In this document: positions 1-7,986 of the stretch, piece by piece
Numbering within the stretch: the stretch's first letter is position 1
Layout: each line of letters starts with the position of its first letter
Source: CAZSDU01 sp964429135
Lineage (GTDB): Bacteria; Bacteroidota; Bacteroidia; Bacteroidales; FEN-979
Assembly: GCA_964429135.1 (NCBI GenBank)
Contig: CAYSAU010000009.1
Span: 1-64,000, forward strand
DNA length: 64,000 nucleotides
Direction: 5' to 3'
Notes under the pieces: generated by a model
Databases searched by the model: none
Told to the model about the DNA's origin: nothing
Seen by the model: the letters and a program-made list of their open reading frames with translations, nothing else
Translations under genes and position numbers: made by a program

Positions 1-1
1 C

Positions 2-214
2 GGCTACATTGAACGATTCAACGGAAGTATCCGTCGAGAATTACTGAATGCTTATGTGTTCAGGTCTCTATCAGAGGTCAAACAAATGGTCAAGGAATAT
101 ACAATCGATTACAACTACCATCGTCCTCATGACTCCCTAGGTGATAAAACACCGGGTCAAATGATGGATGAAACTAAAGAGAAAGTGTCTAATTTTGAAT
201 GGCCCGAAAAATAG
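2..214 (+). mobile_element. IS3-family transposase (OrfB), C-terminal fragment
   Basis: The frame is open from the window edge to the TAG at 212-214 and encodes about 70 residues of an integrase-type (rve) DDE transposase. The segment IERFNGSIRRELL carries the third catalytic acid (E) with an Arg seven residues later, and NYHRPHDSLGDKTP is the usual C-terminal block of IS3/IS150-type OrfB proteins. The rest of the element lies left of the window. The sequence GGGGGGCTTACA at 215-226 ends in CA, as IS3 termini do, so the element probably ends near 226. The next gene begins there already truncated, which fits an insertion point. The left end and any target duplication cannot be checked here. 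Confidence 0.85.
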
Positions 215-226
215 GGGGGCTTACAA

Positions 227-940
227 AAAGACTTTCATAGAATTGATTTTTCAAAATTTAGAATTATCTTAATTGAGGGTAGTGAAAATACATTAAGCAA
301 TATGAGTGACCATGCCAAAATTGCTTCCGAAAAATATTTACGAAAGATGGGAGTACAATTAATTACCAAAACCTTGGTAACGGACTATGATGGCAATACG
401 CTTACCCTAAATAATAGTGAAAAAATTAAAACAAAAACCGTGATATGGGCTGCAGGCGTAACAGGAAATTTCATTAAGGGATTGCCCACTGATTGCATCA
501 CCCATACAAACCGGATAAAAGTGAACCGAATAAATAAAGTTGTGGAGAGTGAGAATATCTTTGCAATAGGTGACATCGCCTATATGGAAACACCCAAATA
601 TCCGAAAGGACATCCACAGGTTGCAAATGTGGCAATCAATCAGGGTAAAAATTTAGCAAAGAACTTAAAACGAATAAAACAGAATAAAACTCCTATTGAT
701 TATGAATACGTAGATTTAGGTTCTATGGCAACAATTGGACAAAACAAAGCAGTTGTTGATTTCCCGTTTATACGTTTGAAAGGTTATTTTGCATGGTTTA
801 TATGGATGTTTTTGCACCTTATGCTAATTTTAAGTGCTCGAAATAAATTAATGACATTTATAAACTGGACTTGGAAATATTTGACCAAAAATACATCGCT
901 TAGACTTATTTTGACAGAAGATAAAGAACCTTGTAACTAG
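227..940 (+). pseudogene. Type II NADH dehydrogenase, 5' half lost at the IS junction
   Basis: From about 230 to the stop at 938-940 the frame encodes the C-terminal half of an NDH-2 flavoprotein, which passes electrons from NADH to quinone at the inner membrane. Homology starts upstream of the first ATG (302): residues such as FRIILIEGSENTL belong to the family core. Visible features are the NAD-domain strand VIWAAGV, the FAD-contact segment IFAIGDIAYME, and a hydrophobic amphipathic C-terminus (GYFAWFIWMFLHLMLIL) that anchors these enzymes to the membrane. Full-length proteins have about 430 residues, and about 235 remain. The N-terminal FAD-binding half is missing exactly where the IS3 element ends, so the gene is very likely dead. 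Confidence 0.85.
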
Positions 941-1156
941 AAGATATTATGCGCTATACGAATTAATATTTGGCCCGGAATCGTTTTGCGGGTAATTGAG
1001 TTGATTACTATCGCCCGTAAGGGATATGCACCCTCTGGAAAATTTTCACACCCTTCATATCAGTCCCGGAAAATTTGTATTTTTATCATTTTTATCGAGC
1101 CTACAGGGGTTTGTGTGCAAGCCTGAAAAAACAGAAAATTGAGAACAAATAAAGAA
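941..1156. other. Intergenic stretch, no gene seen
   Basis: About 215 AT-rich bases lie between the broken NDH-2 gene and the lipocalin gene. A loose inverted pair (GATATG at about 1022 and CATATC at about 1056) is visible. There is no convincing promoter or open frame. Confidence 0.4.
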
Positions 1157-1699
1157 ATGAATGGAAACTCGAAAATTATTATTATAATTATTAATACTGT
1201 CGTTATGATCGGATTGTTTTCTTGTTCAACAATACCTAATGGAGTAAAAGCTGTTGAACCTTTTGAAAAAGGAAAGTATCTTGGCAAATGGTACGAAATT
1301 GCTCGAATTGATTTTAAATATGAAAAAGATTTAAACAATACAACTGCTGAATATTCTTTAAATGCTAATGGTACAATTAAAGTTAATAATAAAGGTTATA
1401 ATGCTAAAAAGGGAGAATGGGTACAAGCGATAGGAAAAGCTAAATTTGTTGGACATGAAACGATTGGAATGCTTAAGGTGTCATTTTTTGGTCCGTTTTA
1501 TTCAGGATATAATGTAATCGCACTTGACCCTGATTATAAATATGCATTGATTGCTGGAGCAAGTTATAAATATCTATGGATTCTATCTAGAGAGACAAGT
1601 ATACCTGGTGAGATAAGAAATAAATATTTAAAGATTGCTGAGGATTTTGGATACAATCCTTCAGACCTTTTGTGGATTGCACATGATAAACAAAAATAA
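1157..1699 (+). CDS. Lipocalin family lipoprotein (Blc-like)
   Basis: Outer-membrane lipocalins of the Blc type bind lipids or fatty acids in a single eight-stranded barrel. The 180-residue product has a hydrophobic N-terminus and a lipobox (LFSC, Cys23). The lipocalin signature GKWYEIAR (residues 43-50) and the later barrel strands (YNVIALDPDYKYALI, YLWILSRE) are clear. I start at the ATG at 1157 because it gives a clean lipoprotein signal; an in-frame TTG lies 18 bases upstream. The gene stands alone and its stop is followed at once by a cassette-like repeat. Its ligand cannot be told from sequence. Confidence 0.88.
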   Translation: MNGNSKIIIIIINTVVMIGLFSCSTIPNGVKAVEPFEKGKYLGKWYEIARIDFKYEKDLNNTTAEYSLNANGTIKVNNKGYNAKKGEWVQAIGKAKFVGHETIGMLKVSFFGPFYSGYNVIALDPDYKYALIAGASYKYLWILSRETSIPGEIRNKYLKIAEDFGYNPSDLLWIAHDKQK

Positions 1700-1838
1700 G
1701 GCCAGCACACAACATGCAGTCATACGCCATAGGGGTTTCAGTGACATTTTAAGTGAATTACTCGCATCAAGTTTGGTGTCGGGTGACAGGAAAGTAGCCT
1801 GTAATCCCCAACGATTTCATACCGCCAGCCGTTGTGTG
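1700..1838. repeat. Cassette-like intergenic element A
   Basis: Directly after the lipocalin stop, GGCCAGCACACAAC (1700-1713) begins an element of about 140 bases. It ends with GCCAGCCGTTGTGTG, so the ends carry an 8-base inverted pair, CACACAAC (1706-1713) and GTTGTGTG (1831-1838). No sensible protein is encoded inside. A related start sequence follows another gene at 3252. The layout resembles a recombination or fold-back site, but the motif does not match a canonical integron attC core. Confidence 0.5.
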
Positions 1839-1871
1839 TAACCTTAAGAAAACCCAAAAAAATAGCAAAAG

Positions 1872-2498
1872 ATGGAGTTTGATAAAAAAATACTGTCTTT
1901 TTTAAAACCAGATTTAGTTGGTAAGATACTGAAAGAATCAAGTATCAAGGAATTCACCAAAGGAACTGAAATTTTGAGAGAACAACAGTATGTTAAAGTA
2001 TTGCCTATTGTTATAAATGGACTTGTAAAAGTATATTCAAGATTTGACGAGAAGGAATTATTACTCTATTATATAGAACCAGCTCAAAGCTGCGTAATGA
2101 CATTCTACGCTGCACTAAAAAACACGCCAAGCAAGGTATTTGCAATAACAGAAGAAGATTCAAAAGTTCTCTTAATACCTGTTCAGTTATTACCAAATTG
2201 GCTGAAAGAGTATCCCGACTTCAACGAACTTTTTTATAATCAATTCAATCTTCGTTACTCAGAACTTATAGATACAATCGGTCATTTGTTATTGGATAGA
2301 ATGGATAAGAGACTTTATGACCATTTGAAAAAGAAATTGGAATTGACTAGTAGTAATTCAATTATAATGAGTCATAACCAGATAGCTAATGAATTAGGAA
2401 CTGCTCGTGAAGTGATAACAAGAGTGTTGAAAAAACTTGAAACTGATGGGAAAATTATACAAAAATCAGGTGAAATAAAAATTATTGGTGAGTGGTGA
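1872..2498 (+). CDS. Crp/Fnr family transcriptional regulator
   Basis: The 208-residue product has the layout of the family: an N-terminal cyclic-nucleotide-binding-like beta roll (about residues 10-120), a dimerisation helix, and a C-terminal winged helix (about 145-205) with the recognition segment SHNQIANELGTAREVITRVLKKL. The sensory domain has no Cys cluster, so it is not an iron-sulphur FNR; its ligand is unknown. The stop codon overlaps a perfect CRP-type palindrome (2495-2508) that sits in front of the next gene's promoter. The regulator therefore probably activates the DUF2892 gene downstream. Family members in Bacteroidota often control nitrosative or redox stress genes, which is only an inference here. 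Confidence 0.9.
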   Translation: MEFDKKILSFLKPDLVGKILKESSIKEFTKGTEILREQQYVKVLPIVINGLVKVYSRFDEKELLLYYIEPAQSCVMTFYAALKNTPSKVFAITEEDSKVLLIPVQLLPNWLKEYPDFNELFYNQFNLRYSELIDTIGHLLLDRMDKRLYDHLKKKLELTSSNSIIMSHNQIANELGTAREVITRVLKKLETDGKIIQKSGEIKIIGEW

Positions 2499-2508
2499 CC
2501 GCAGTCAC
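2495..2508. promoter_or_regulatory. CRP/FNR-type operator
   Basis: GTGACCGCAGTCAC is a perfect inverted repeat and fits the GTGA-N6-TCAC half-site layout of Crp/Fnr proteins. Its centre (2501.5) lies about 41.5 bases upstream of the start point predicted from the -7 motif at 2531-2538, the classic class II activator position. It overlaps the last codon of the regulator gene. Confidence 0.65.
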
Positions 2509-2530
2509 TGCATAAGAAGTAAGCATCATT

Positions 2531-2538
2531 TACCTTTG
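2531..2538 (+). promoter_or_regulatory. Promoter -7 element (TACCTTTG)
   Basis: TACCTTTG matches the Bacteroidota -7 consensus TAnnTTTG and precedes the DUF2892 gene by about 37 bases. No good TTTG -33 box is seen, which fits a promoter that needs the activator site upstream. Confidence 0.65.
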
Positions 2539-2574
2539 TAGTGCAATAATGCAAGAAATTGAAAATTTTTAAAA

Positions 2575-2787
2575 ATGAAAAAAAATATGGGTACAGCAGA
2601 CAGAATCTCTAGAGTAATAATCGCTGCTATTATTGGTGTTCTCTATTTTACAGGAATCATTTCAGGAACAGTTGGCATTGTGCTATTAGTCCTTGCAGGA
2701 GTATTCGTTTTAACAAGCTTAATAAGCTTTTGTCCACTTTATGCCCCGTTCGGAATTAAAACTTGTCACCCAAAAGTTAAAAAATAA
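2575..2787 (+). CDS. DUF2892 (YgaP-type transmembrane) protein
   Basis: This is a 70-residue membrane protein with an N-terminal NMGTADRISR motif and two hydrophobic segments (about residues 13-30 and 35-52), followed by the conserved SFCPLYAPFGIKTC ending. This is the DUF2892 domain, found alone or fused to rhodanese domains as in YgaP. Its two Cys residues near the C-terminus are typical. Placed 76 bases after a Crp/Fnr-type gene with a matching operator, it is probably part of a small stress or sulphur-related circuit. Its biochemical role is not established. Confidence 0.85.
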   Translation: MKKNMGTADRISRVIIAAIIGVLYFTGIISGTVGIVLLVLAGVFVLTSLISFCPLYAPFGIKTCHPKVKK

Positions 2788-2791
2788 GGTT

Positions 2792-3250
2792 ATGAAAACG
2801 ATAAAATTAATGTCAATAGTAGTAGGGATATTTAGTTTTCTATTTGTAGTTTCTTGTAGTAAAAATGAAGACAATTCAACAAACAATACTCAAACTACAG
2901 TACAAACTAATGTTCAAAGTGGCACCTGGAAAATTACAAAATTTTTTGACTCAGGAACAGACAAAACAAATCATTTTACAGGCTACATCTTCACCTTTAA
3001 TAACTCAGGCGTTTTGAATGCAAACAACGGCACAAATAACTTTGATGGAACATGGAGCATTACAGATAGTAACAGCAATGATGATAGTCAAGATGATTTA
3101 GACTTTAACATCAATTTTAACTTAACTAATAATTTTGAAGATTTAAATGACGATTGGGATTTTATTTCACAGTCAGCTACAAAAATTGAATTAATAGACG
3201 TTAGTGGTGGAAATGGTGGAACTGACTATCTAACTTTCGAGAAGAATTAA
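2792..3250 (+). CDS. Secreted lipoprotein, calycin-like, unknown function
   Basis: The 152-residue product has a lipobox (FVVSC, Cys22) followed by an Asn/Thr-rich linker and a beta-rich domain starting GTWKITKFFDSG. That domain resembles the lipocalin-like lipoproteins common in Bacteroidota. It is rich in Asp and Asn (about residues 95-130) and could bind cations. I start at the ATG at 2792, five bases after the DUF2892 stop, because it gives a proper lipoprotein signal; a longer frame from 2741 would overlap the previous gene. The pair is probably cotranscribed. No specific function can be assigned. Confidence 0.7.
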   Translation: MKTIKLMSIVVGIFSFLFVVSCSKNEDNSTNNTQTTVQTNVQSGTWKITKFFDSGTDKTNHFTGYIFTFNNSGVLNANNGTNNFDGTWSITDSNSNDDSQDDLDFNINFNLTNNFEDLNDDWDFISQSATKIELIDVSGGNGGTDYLTFEKN

Positions 3251-3251
3251 A

Positions 3252-3420
3252 GGCAGCACACAATAAGTACGGCTTCGTGTGGTCAAGGATCATACGGGCC
3301 TCGCAATCAGCGGTTTGTTAAACTGTGAGGGAGTTTTTTGTTTTCCCTGTTTCGTTTATGACATAGCTGGCATATGCTCATTCAGGGCATACAAGGCAAA
3401 GTAAGGAACATCACATGAAA
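3252..3420. repeat. Cassette-like intergenic element B
   Basis: GGCAGCACACAA (3252-3263) follows the lipoprotein stop almost at once and matches the start of element A. The 3' boundary is unclear and no GTTGTGTG partner is seen, so this copy may be divergent or decayed. The 188-base gap holds no gene. Confidence 0.4.
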
Positions 3421-3438
3421 ATCAGATAAAATACTCGA

Positions 3439-4215
3439 ATGAAAAAAAAATACAGAAAAGAAGTTAATTCTGCTTTGAATAGGATTAACTTTTTAAACAC
3501 AGAGATTATTAGCGAAAAGGATCTTGATCATTTACCTCCAGTTGTAAAGAAATATTTAATCTATGTTAATGTTGTCGGGAAAGGAAGGGTTAAGAATGTC
3601 AGAATAAAATTTGATGGTAGAATTAGGTCAAAACCTGAAGATAATTGGATGAATTTTTCAACTGAACAGTACAATTTCTTTGATAGACCGGCCAGAATAT
3701 TTTATATAAAAGCGCTAAAACTCGGACTACCTGTAAAAGGTATCCATTTGTATAAAGATGAGAAAGCTACTATGATTATTAAACTTGCTGGTATATTTAA
3801 ATTTGTTGATGCAAAAGGTATTGAAATGGATCAAGGTGAAACGGTGACAGTTTTTAATGATATGTGTTTTATGGCTCCTGCTACTTTAATTGATCAAAGT
3901 ATTCACTGGGAACCAATTGATGATTTGACCGTTAAGGCTATATATACGAATGGAAATATTTCTATTTCAGCCATCCTATATTTTAACGAAGAAGGTAGAC
4001 TTATAAATTTTATCAGCAACGATCGGTATGAAACTGTAGATGGTAAAACGTATATAAGCTATCCATGGTCGACCCCAATAAAAAAATATAGTGATGTTAA
4101 TGGATACCTGTTAGCATCCTCGGCTTCTACAATATTTCATAGGCCAGAGGGTGATTTTTGCTACGGTGAATTTAATGTGAAGGAAATTGAGTACAACTGC
4201 CCAGAATTCAAGTAA
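3439..4215 (+). CDS. DUF6544/DUF6920-like conserved protein
   Basis: The 258-residue soluble protein has no signal peptide. Features recalling the DUF6544/DUF6920 group are LPPVVKKYLIYVNVVGKGRV near the start, the central WMNFSTEQYNFF and APATLIDQSIHWEPIDD segments, and a C-terminal IEYNCPEF strand. The fold is probably beta-rich. Members often lie near oxidoreductase or stress genes, and no reaction is known. The gene stands alone between element B and the pirin gene and is AT-rich like its neighbours. The family assignment is from memory of motif order. Confidence 0.65.
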   Translation: MKKKYRKEVNSALNRINFLNTEIISEKDLDHLPPVVKKYLIYVNVVGKGRVKNVRIKFDGRIRSKPEDNWMNFSTEQYNFFDRPARIFYIKALKLGLPVKGIHLYKDEKATMIIKLAGIFKFVDAKGIEMDQGETVTVFNDMCFMAPATLIDQSIHWEPIDDLTVKAIYTNGNISISAILYFNEEGRLINFISNDRYETVDGKTYISYPWSTPIKKYSDVNGYLLASSASTIFHRPEGDFCYGEFNVKEIEYNCPEFK

Positions 4216-4341
4216 TCATTGGCTTCTGCATAACAAGCTTGCTGATAATTATTCCCGGGATTCTCATGTGAAAATAATCCCATCATGCCTGTTTTCAAAG
4301 AGTGTATTTGATAAAGTAATTGAAATAAAAGATGTACAATT

Positions 4342-5214
4342 ATGAATAAAAGAAAAGCAACTCAAATTATCAGAGGAAAGCATGCCATTGATGGTGCCGG
4401 AGTACATTTACGCCGTGTATTGGGACCAAGTAACATAGTTGATTTTGACCCATTTTTAATGCTTGACGGCTTTGATTCGTCGGATCCGAAAGACTACCTG
4501 AAAGGATTTCCCTGGCATCCACACAGAGGTATTGAAACCATAACATACTTAATTAAGGGCAAGATTGAACATGGGGATAGTCTGGGAAACAACGGAATCA
4601 TTCATGATTTGGAATGCCAATGGATGACAGCAGGTTCAGGCATTATCCATCAGGAAATGCCTAAAGAATCGGAAAGAATGCTTGGATGTCAGCTTTGGGT
4701 AAATTTACCCGCAACTGATAAAATGACCATTCCGGCTTACGGTGACATTACACAGGATAAAATCACCCTTGTGGAAGAAGAAAATGCTGTAGTGAGAATC
4801 CTTGCTGGCACATACAAGGGTAAAACGGGTGTCTTTGAAGGCAAATACATAAAAGTTAAATATCTTGATGTAGATTTGGGTTCCAACAGCACATGGACTT
4901 ATACCGAAACGCCCAATAACGAAACGATGTTTATCTATTTATTGGACGGAACCCTCGCCATTGATAATGCCCTGTTGCAGTTTGAAAATAAATCGTGTGT
5001 CATTTTATTTACTTCATCAGATAAAAACAGTAACACAAACGATGCAGTTGTAGTCCGTTCGGGAAATCAGGGTGCAAGGTTTTTCTTGCTGACAGCCAAA
5101 CCGTTGAATGAAACTATTGCATGGGGTGGTCCAATTGTAATGAATACAAATGAAGAACTGGATCAAGCATTTAAAGAATTAGATAATGGAACATTTATTA
5201 AGCATAAATTATAA
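4342..5214 (+). CDS. Pirin family protein
   Basis: Pirins are bicupin metalloproteins; some have quercetin 2,3-dioxygenase activity and others regulate enzymes or respond to stress. The 290-residue length is normal. The iron ligands are all present: His59 and His61 in WHPHRGIETI, His103 and Glu105 in GSGIIHQEMP. The C-terminal cupin (about residues 160-285) is also present (NETMFIYLLDGTLAI, GPIVMNTNEELDQAF). It has no signal peptide and so is cytoplasmic. A decayed YjdI-like ferredoxin gene follows, and such genes often travel with pirins. The real substrate is unknown. Confidence 0.93.
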   Translation: MNKRKATQIIRGKHAIDGAGVHLRRVLGPSNIVDFDPFLMLDGFDSSDPKDYLKGFPWHPHRGIETITYLIKGKIEHGDSLGNNGIIHDLECQWMTAGSGIIHQEMPKESERMLGCQLWVNLPATDKMTIPAYGDITQDKITLVEEENAVVRILAGTYKGKTGVFEGKYIKVKYLDVDLGSNSTWTYTETPNNETMFIYLLDGTLAIDNALLQFENKSCVILFTSSDKNSNTNDAVVVRSGNQGARFFLLTAKPLNETIAWGGPIVMNTNEELDQAFKELDNGTFIKHKL

Positions 5215-5240
5215 CCAGAAAAATTTTAAACTTAATCAAT

Positions 5241-5340
5241 ATGTCGGAAAAAAGAATATTCCAACGGAGAAATCACCATCGTTTGGGAATCTGAGAGATG
5301 CATTTATTATTGAATACCCAAAGATCGTAGTTTAAAAATT
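5241..5340 (+). pseudogene. Remnant of a YjdI-type mono-cluster 4Fe-4S protein
   Basis: The sequence starts ATGTCGGAAAAAA and, after a one-base slip in the A run, reads EYSNGEITIVWESERCIYY, stop, then IPKDRSLKIN. The first part matches the N-terminus of the divergent 4Fe-4S mono-cluster family (PF06902, YjdI), including the first Cys. The middle, with the other ligands, is deleted or scrambled. A frameshift, an internal stop and the short length show that it is dead. Confidence 0.6.
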
Positions 5341-5415
5341 AACTTAAACTGAACATAGAGAAAGCGAAATATACTTATTAATGCAGATTTTTGCACCGAA
5401 TTTTTAAAATTAAAT

Positions 5416-6365
5416 ATGCAAAGTTTTCGTAGTAGAATTGTTATTGGATTGATTAAGAATAGGCATATATTCAAATTCAAATTAAAACCAGAAGTCGTTG
5501 ATGAAAACTTTTCAGTAGAAACATTTCGTGAAAGTATTGACAAGGTATCAGCAAAAATAAAATTGCCAAAAAACTTTAGATTACACATTACTTCACAAAA
5601 ACTTTCTTTCGACAGAATTAATGCAGAATGGATAATTCCGAGTAACCCAAAAAAAGGCAAGGTGCTTTTATATATTCATGGAGGGGGCTTTATTTCAGGT
5701 TCTTGTCTCACACATCGGATGCATGTTGCAAAGTTCGCTAATGAATGTAATCTAAGATCCTTAATTTTTGATTATCGTTTAGCTCCCGAACATCCATTTC
5801 CAGCAGCTCTTGATGATTGTATTATAGCTTATAACTGGCTTCTAAATCAGGGATATGACTCAAAGAATATAATTATAGGAGGAGAGTCGGCGGAGCAACT
5901 TTAACGCTATCGCTACTATTGGCCTTAAAAGACAAGGGTATCATGTTGCCAAAAGCTGCCTTCTCAATTTCGCCCATTACTGATTTAAGTTGCCATGCAA
6001 AATCATTTGAATATAACGCTAAAAATGATGTTGCACCCATGAACTCATGGTCTGTTTGGACTCGCTTATATATTTCAGACAATGATACGAAAAACCCATT
6101 ATTGTCACCACAATTTGGAAATTATAAGGGTATTCCCCCTTTGTTTATTTGTGTTGGGACTCATGAAATACATTTGGATGATTGTGTAAATGTGGCTAAA
6201 GTTGCAGAACAACACGGCGTTGAGGTAACATTGCGAAAATGGAAAAACATGATTCATGCTTTTCCTCTTTTAACTCCACTTTTTCCCGAAGCGAAAAAAG
6301 CATTTTTTGAAATATGTGAGTTTGTAAATCACTATACGCATCAGGACTCCGGTAAAAATTTGTAA
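5416..6365 (+). pseudogene. HSL-type alpha/beta-hydrolase (esterase), frameshifted
   Basis: Two adjoining frames together encode one hormone-sensitive-lipase family esterase of about 315 residues. The first part (5416-5904) holds the oxyanion motif HGGGF (88-92) and reaches the nucleophile elbow GGESA with Ser158, where it runs into a stop. Losing one G near 5892 explains this: in the next frame the sequence continues GATLTLSLLLALKDKG and on to the acid and base region (CVGTHEIHLDD, NMIHAF) up to 6365. The break lies inside the GxSAGG motif, so the first part alone cannot be active. It is either a true pseudogene or a sequencing error in a G run. Confidence 0.85.
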
Positions 6366-6451
6366 AGCAGGTGCGAGTTGTCGCTTTTTCTCGCAATCAA
6401 CGCATTTACACACGAGCAATGGAAATGAACTTCACTAAAATAAATTATGCT

Positions 6452-6459
6452 TATATTTG
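6452..6459 (+). promoter_or_regulatory. Promoter -7 element (TATATTTG)
   Basis: TATATTTG fits TAnnTTTG and lies 15 bases before the antiporter ATG. The -33 region is weak. Confidence 0.45.
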
Positions 6460-6474
6460 AGATTTAGATAAAAA

Positions 6475-7944
6475 ATGACACTGACAACAGAGAACATATT
6501 ATTGATCGGTTCAATTCTCTTGTTTATTTCTCTGCTTGCGGGAAAAACATCCTCTAAATTCGGTGTTCCGGTTTTAATTTTATTTTTAAGTATAGGTATG
6601 CTAGCTGGTTCAGATGGTATTGGAGGCATCTATTTTAATAATCCTAAAACGGCCCAATTTATTGGCATTATAGCCTTAAATTTTATTTTATTTTCAGGTG
6701 GTATTGATACGGGTTGGGCATCTGTCAGGCCTGTTCTATGGCAAGGAATAATGCTTTCCACACTGGGTGTATTACTAACAGCTTTTTCTGTCGGTTTGTT
6801 CGTGTGGTCAATCACAGATTTTACCATTTTTGAAGGATTATTGCTGGGGTCGATTGTATCTTCAACTGATTCAGCAGCGGTATTCTCGATTTTACGGTCT
6901 AAAAGGCTTGCGTTAAAAGGTAATTTACGTCCAACGCTTGAGTTAGAGAGTGGTAGTAATGACCCGATGGCCTATATATTGACAATCGTTTTCACAGCCT
7001 TGGTAGTCAACCAAAATACAAGTTTTATGATGATCTTGCCAATGTTTCTAAGACAATTGCTGCTTGGTGGAATTTTGGGTATTGCTTTCGGAAAGATTGG
7101 TTCAATAGTAATCAACAGAATTAAACTCGATTATGAAGGATTGTACATTGTCCTTGTAATCGCAATCATGTTTTTTAGTTTTTCTGCGACTGATTTTATG
7201 GGTGGGAATGGATTTCTTGCCGTATATATTGCAGCAGTATATTTTGGTAATCAGGAATTAATTCATAAGAAAAAAATATTAAAATCCTTTGACAGCTTTG
7301 CATGGCTTATGCAAATAATTTTGTTTTTAACCCTGGGGTTACTGGTTTTCCCTAAACAAATTGTACCGGTAATCGGTATCGGCTTAATAATTTCTGCATT
7401 TTTGATCATTGTTGCTCGTCCGTTTAGTGTATTTATTAGCCTTATCCCGTTTAAAATTCAGCAACGTAGTCGCTTATTAATATCCTGGGTTGGATTAAGG
7501 GGAGCCGTACCAATTGTTTTTGCCACATATCCATTAATTGCAGGGATAGATAAAGCAAATATGATTTTCAATATTGTATTCTTCATATCCATTACCTCCG
7601 TTTTAATTCAAGGGACAACACTTACTGTAGTTGCCAAATGGCTTCATCTTACCTTGCCTGAAAAACTTAAACAACGAACGCAGACCGATATCGTGTTAAA
7701 TGACGGAATAATGTCAAATTTGACAGAGATCATAATACCTGATCATTGTTCAATTATTGGGAAACAGATTGTTCAGCTTGGATTACCAATAACTACTACG
7801 ATTTCATTTATTCAACGTAATAATAAATACTTTACTCCAACAGGCTCAACAATTTTAATGAGTGGTGACAAATTACACGTTTTATCAGAAAATGAAGATT
7901 CATTGACAAAAGTGTTTGAATGCCTTACAATAAGGAAAAAATAA
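6475..7944 (+). CDS. K+/H+ antiporter, CPA1 NhaP2/CvrA type
   Basis: The 489-residue inner-membrane protein has about 12-13 hydrophobic segments and a C-terminal cytoplasmic domain (about residues 400-489). The transport core carries SSTDSAAVFSIL and the ESGSNDPMAY motif with the Asn-Asp pair at 162-163, as expected for electroneutral CPA1 exchangers. The tail (IIPDHCSIIGKQIVQLGLP, GDKLHVLSE) is a TrkA-C/RCK-C regulatory domain as in NhaP2, which exports K+ in exchange for H+. A P-type cation ATPase gene follows after 42 bases on the same strand, so the two probably form an ion-homeostasis operon. The ion is inferred from the family. Confidence 0.9.
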   Translation: MTLTTENILLIGSILLFISLLAGKTSSKFGVPVLILFLSIGMLAGSDGIGGIYFNNPKTAQFIGIIALNFILFSGGIDTGWASVRPVLWQGIMLSTLGVLLTAFSVGLFVWSITDFTIFEGLLLGSIVSSTDSAAVFSILRSKRLALKGNLRPTLELESGSNDPMAYILTIVFTALVVNQNTSFMMILPMFLRQLLLGGILGIAFGKIGSIVINRIKLDYEGLYIVLVIAIMFFSFSATDFMGGNGFLAVYIAAVYFGNQELIHKKKILKSFDSFAWLMQIILFLTLGLLVFPKQIVPVIGIGLIISAFLIIVARPFSVFISLIPFKIQQRSRLLISWVGLRGAVPIVFATYPLIAGIDKANMIFNIVFFISITSVLIQGTTLTVVAKWLHLTLPEKLKQRTQTDIVLNDGIMSNLTEIIIPDHCSIIGKQIVQLGLPITTTISFIQRNNKYFTPTGSTILMSGDKLHVLSENEDSLTKVFECLTIRKK

Positions 7945-7986
7945 AAAGTTCTATGAGGGTCCAATGCTAAGTGTAAAAAATACATT

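Noticed and set aside
1700..1838. Integron attC site
   Set aside because: The ends resemble a fold-back site, but the GTTRRRY/RYYYAAC core rule is not met (GTTGTGT, ACACAAC), and no integrase is seen. Kept only as a cassette-like element.
5870..5925. Programmed frameshift in the esterase gene
   Set aside because: No slippery heptamer or downstream pseudoknot is seen, and the break lies in the catalytic motif; loss of one G is the simpler cause.
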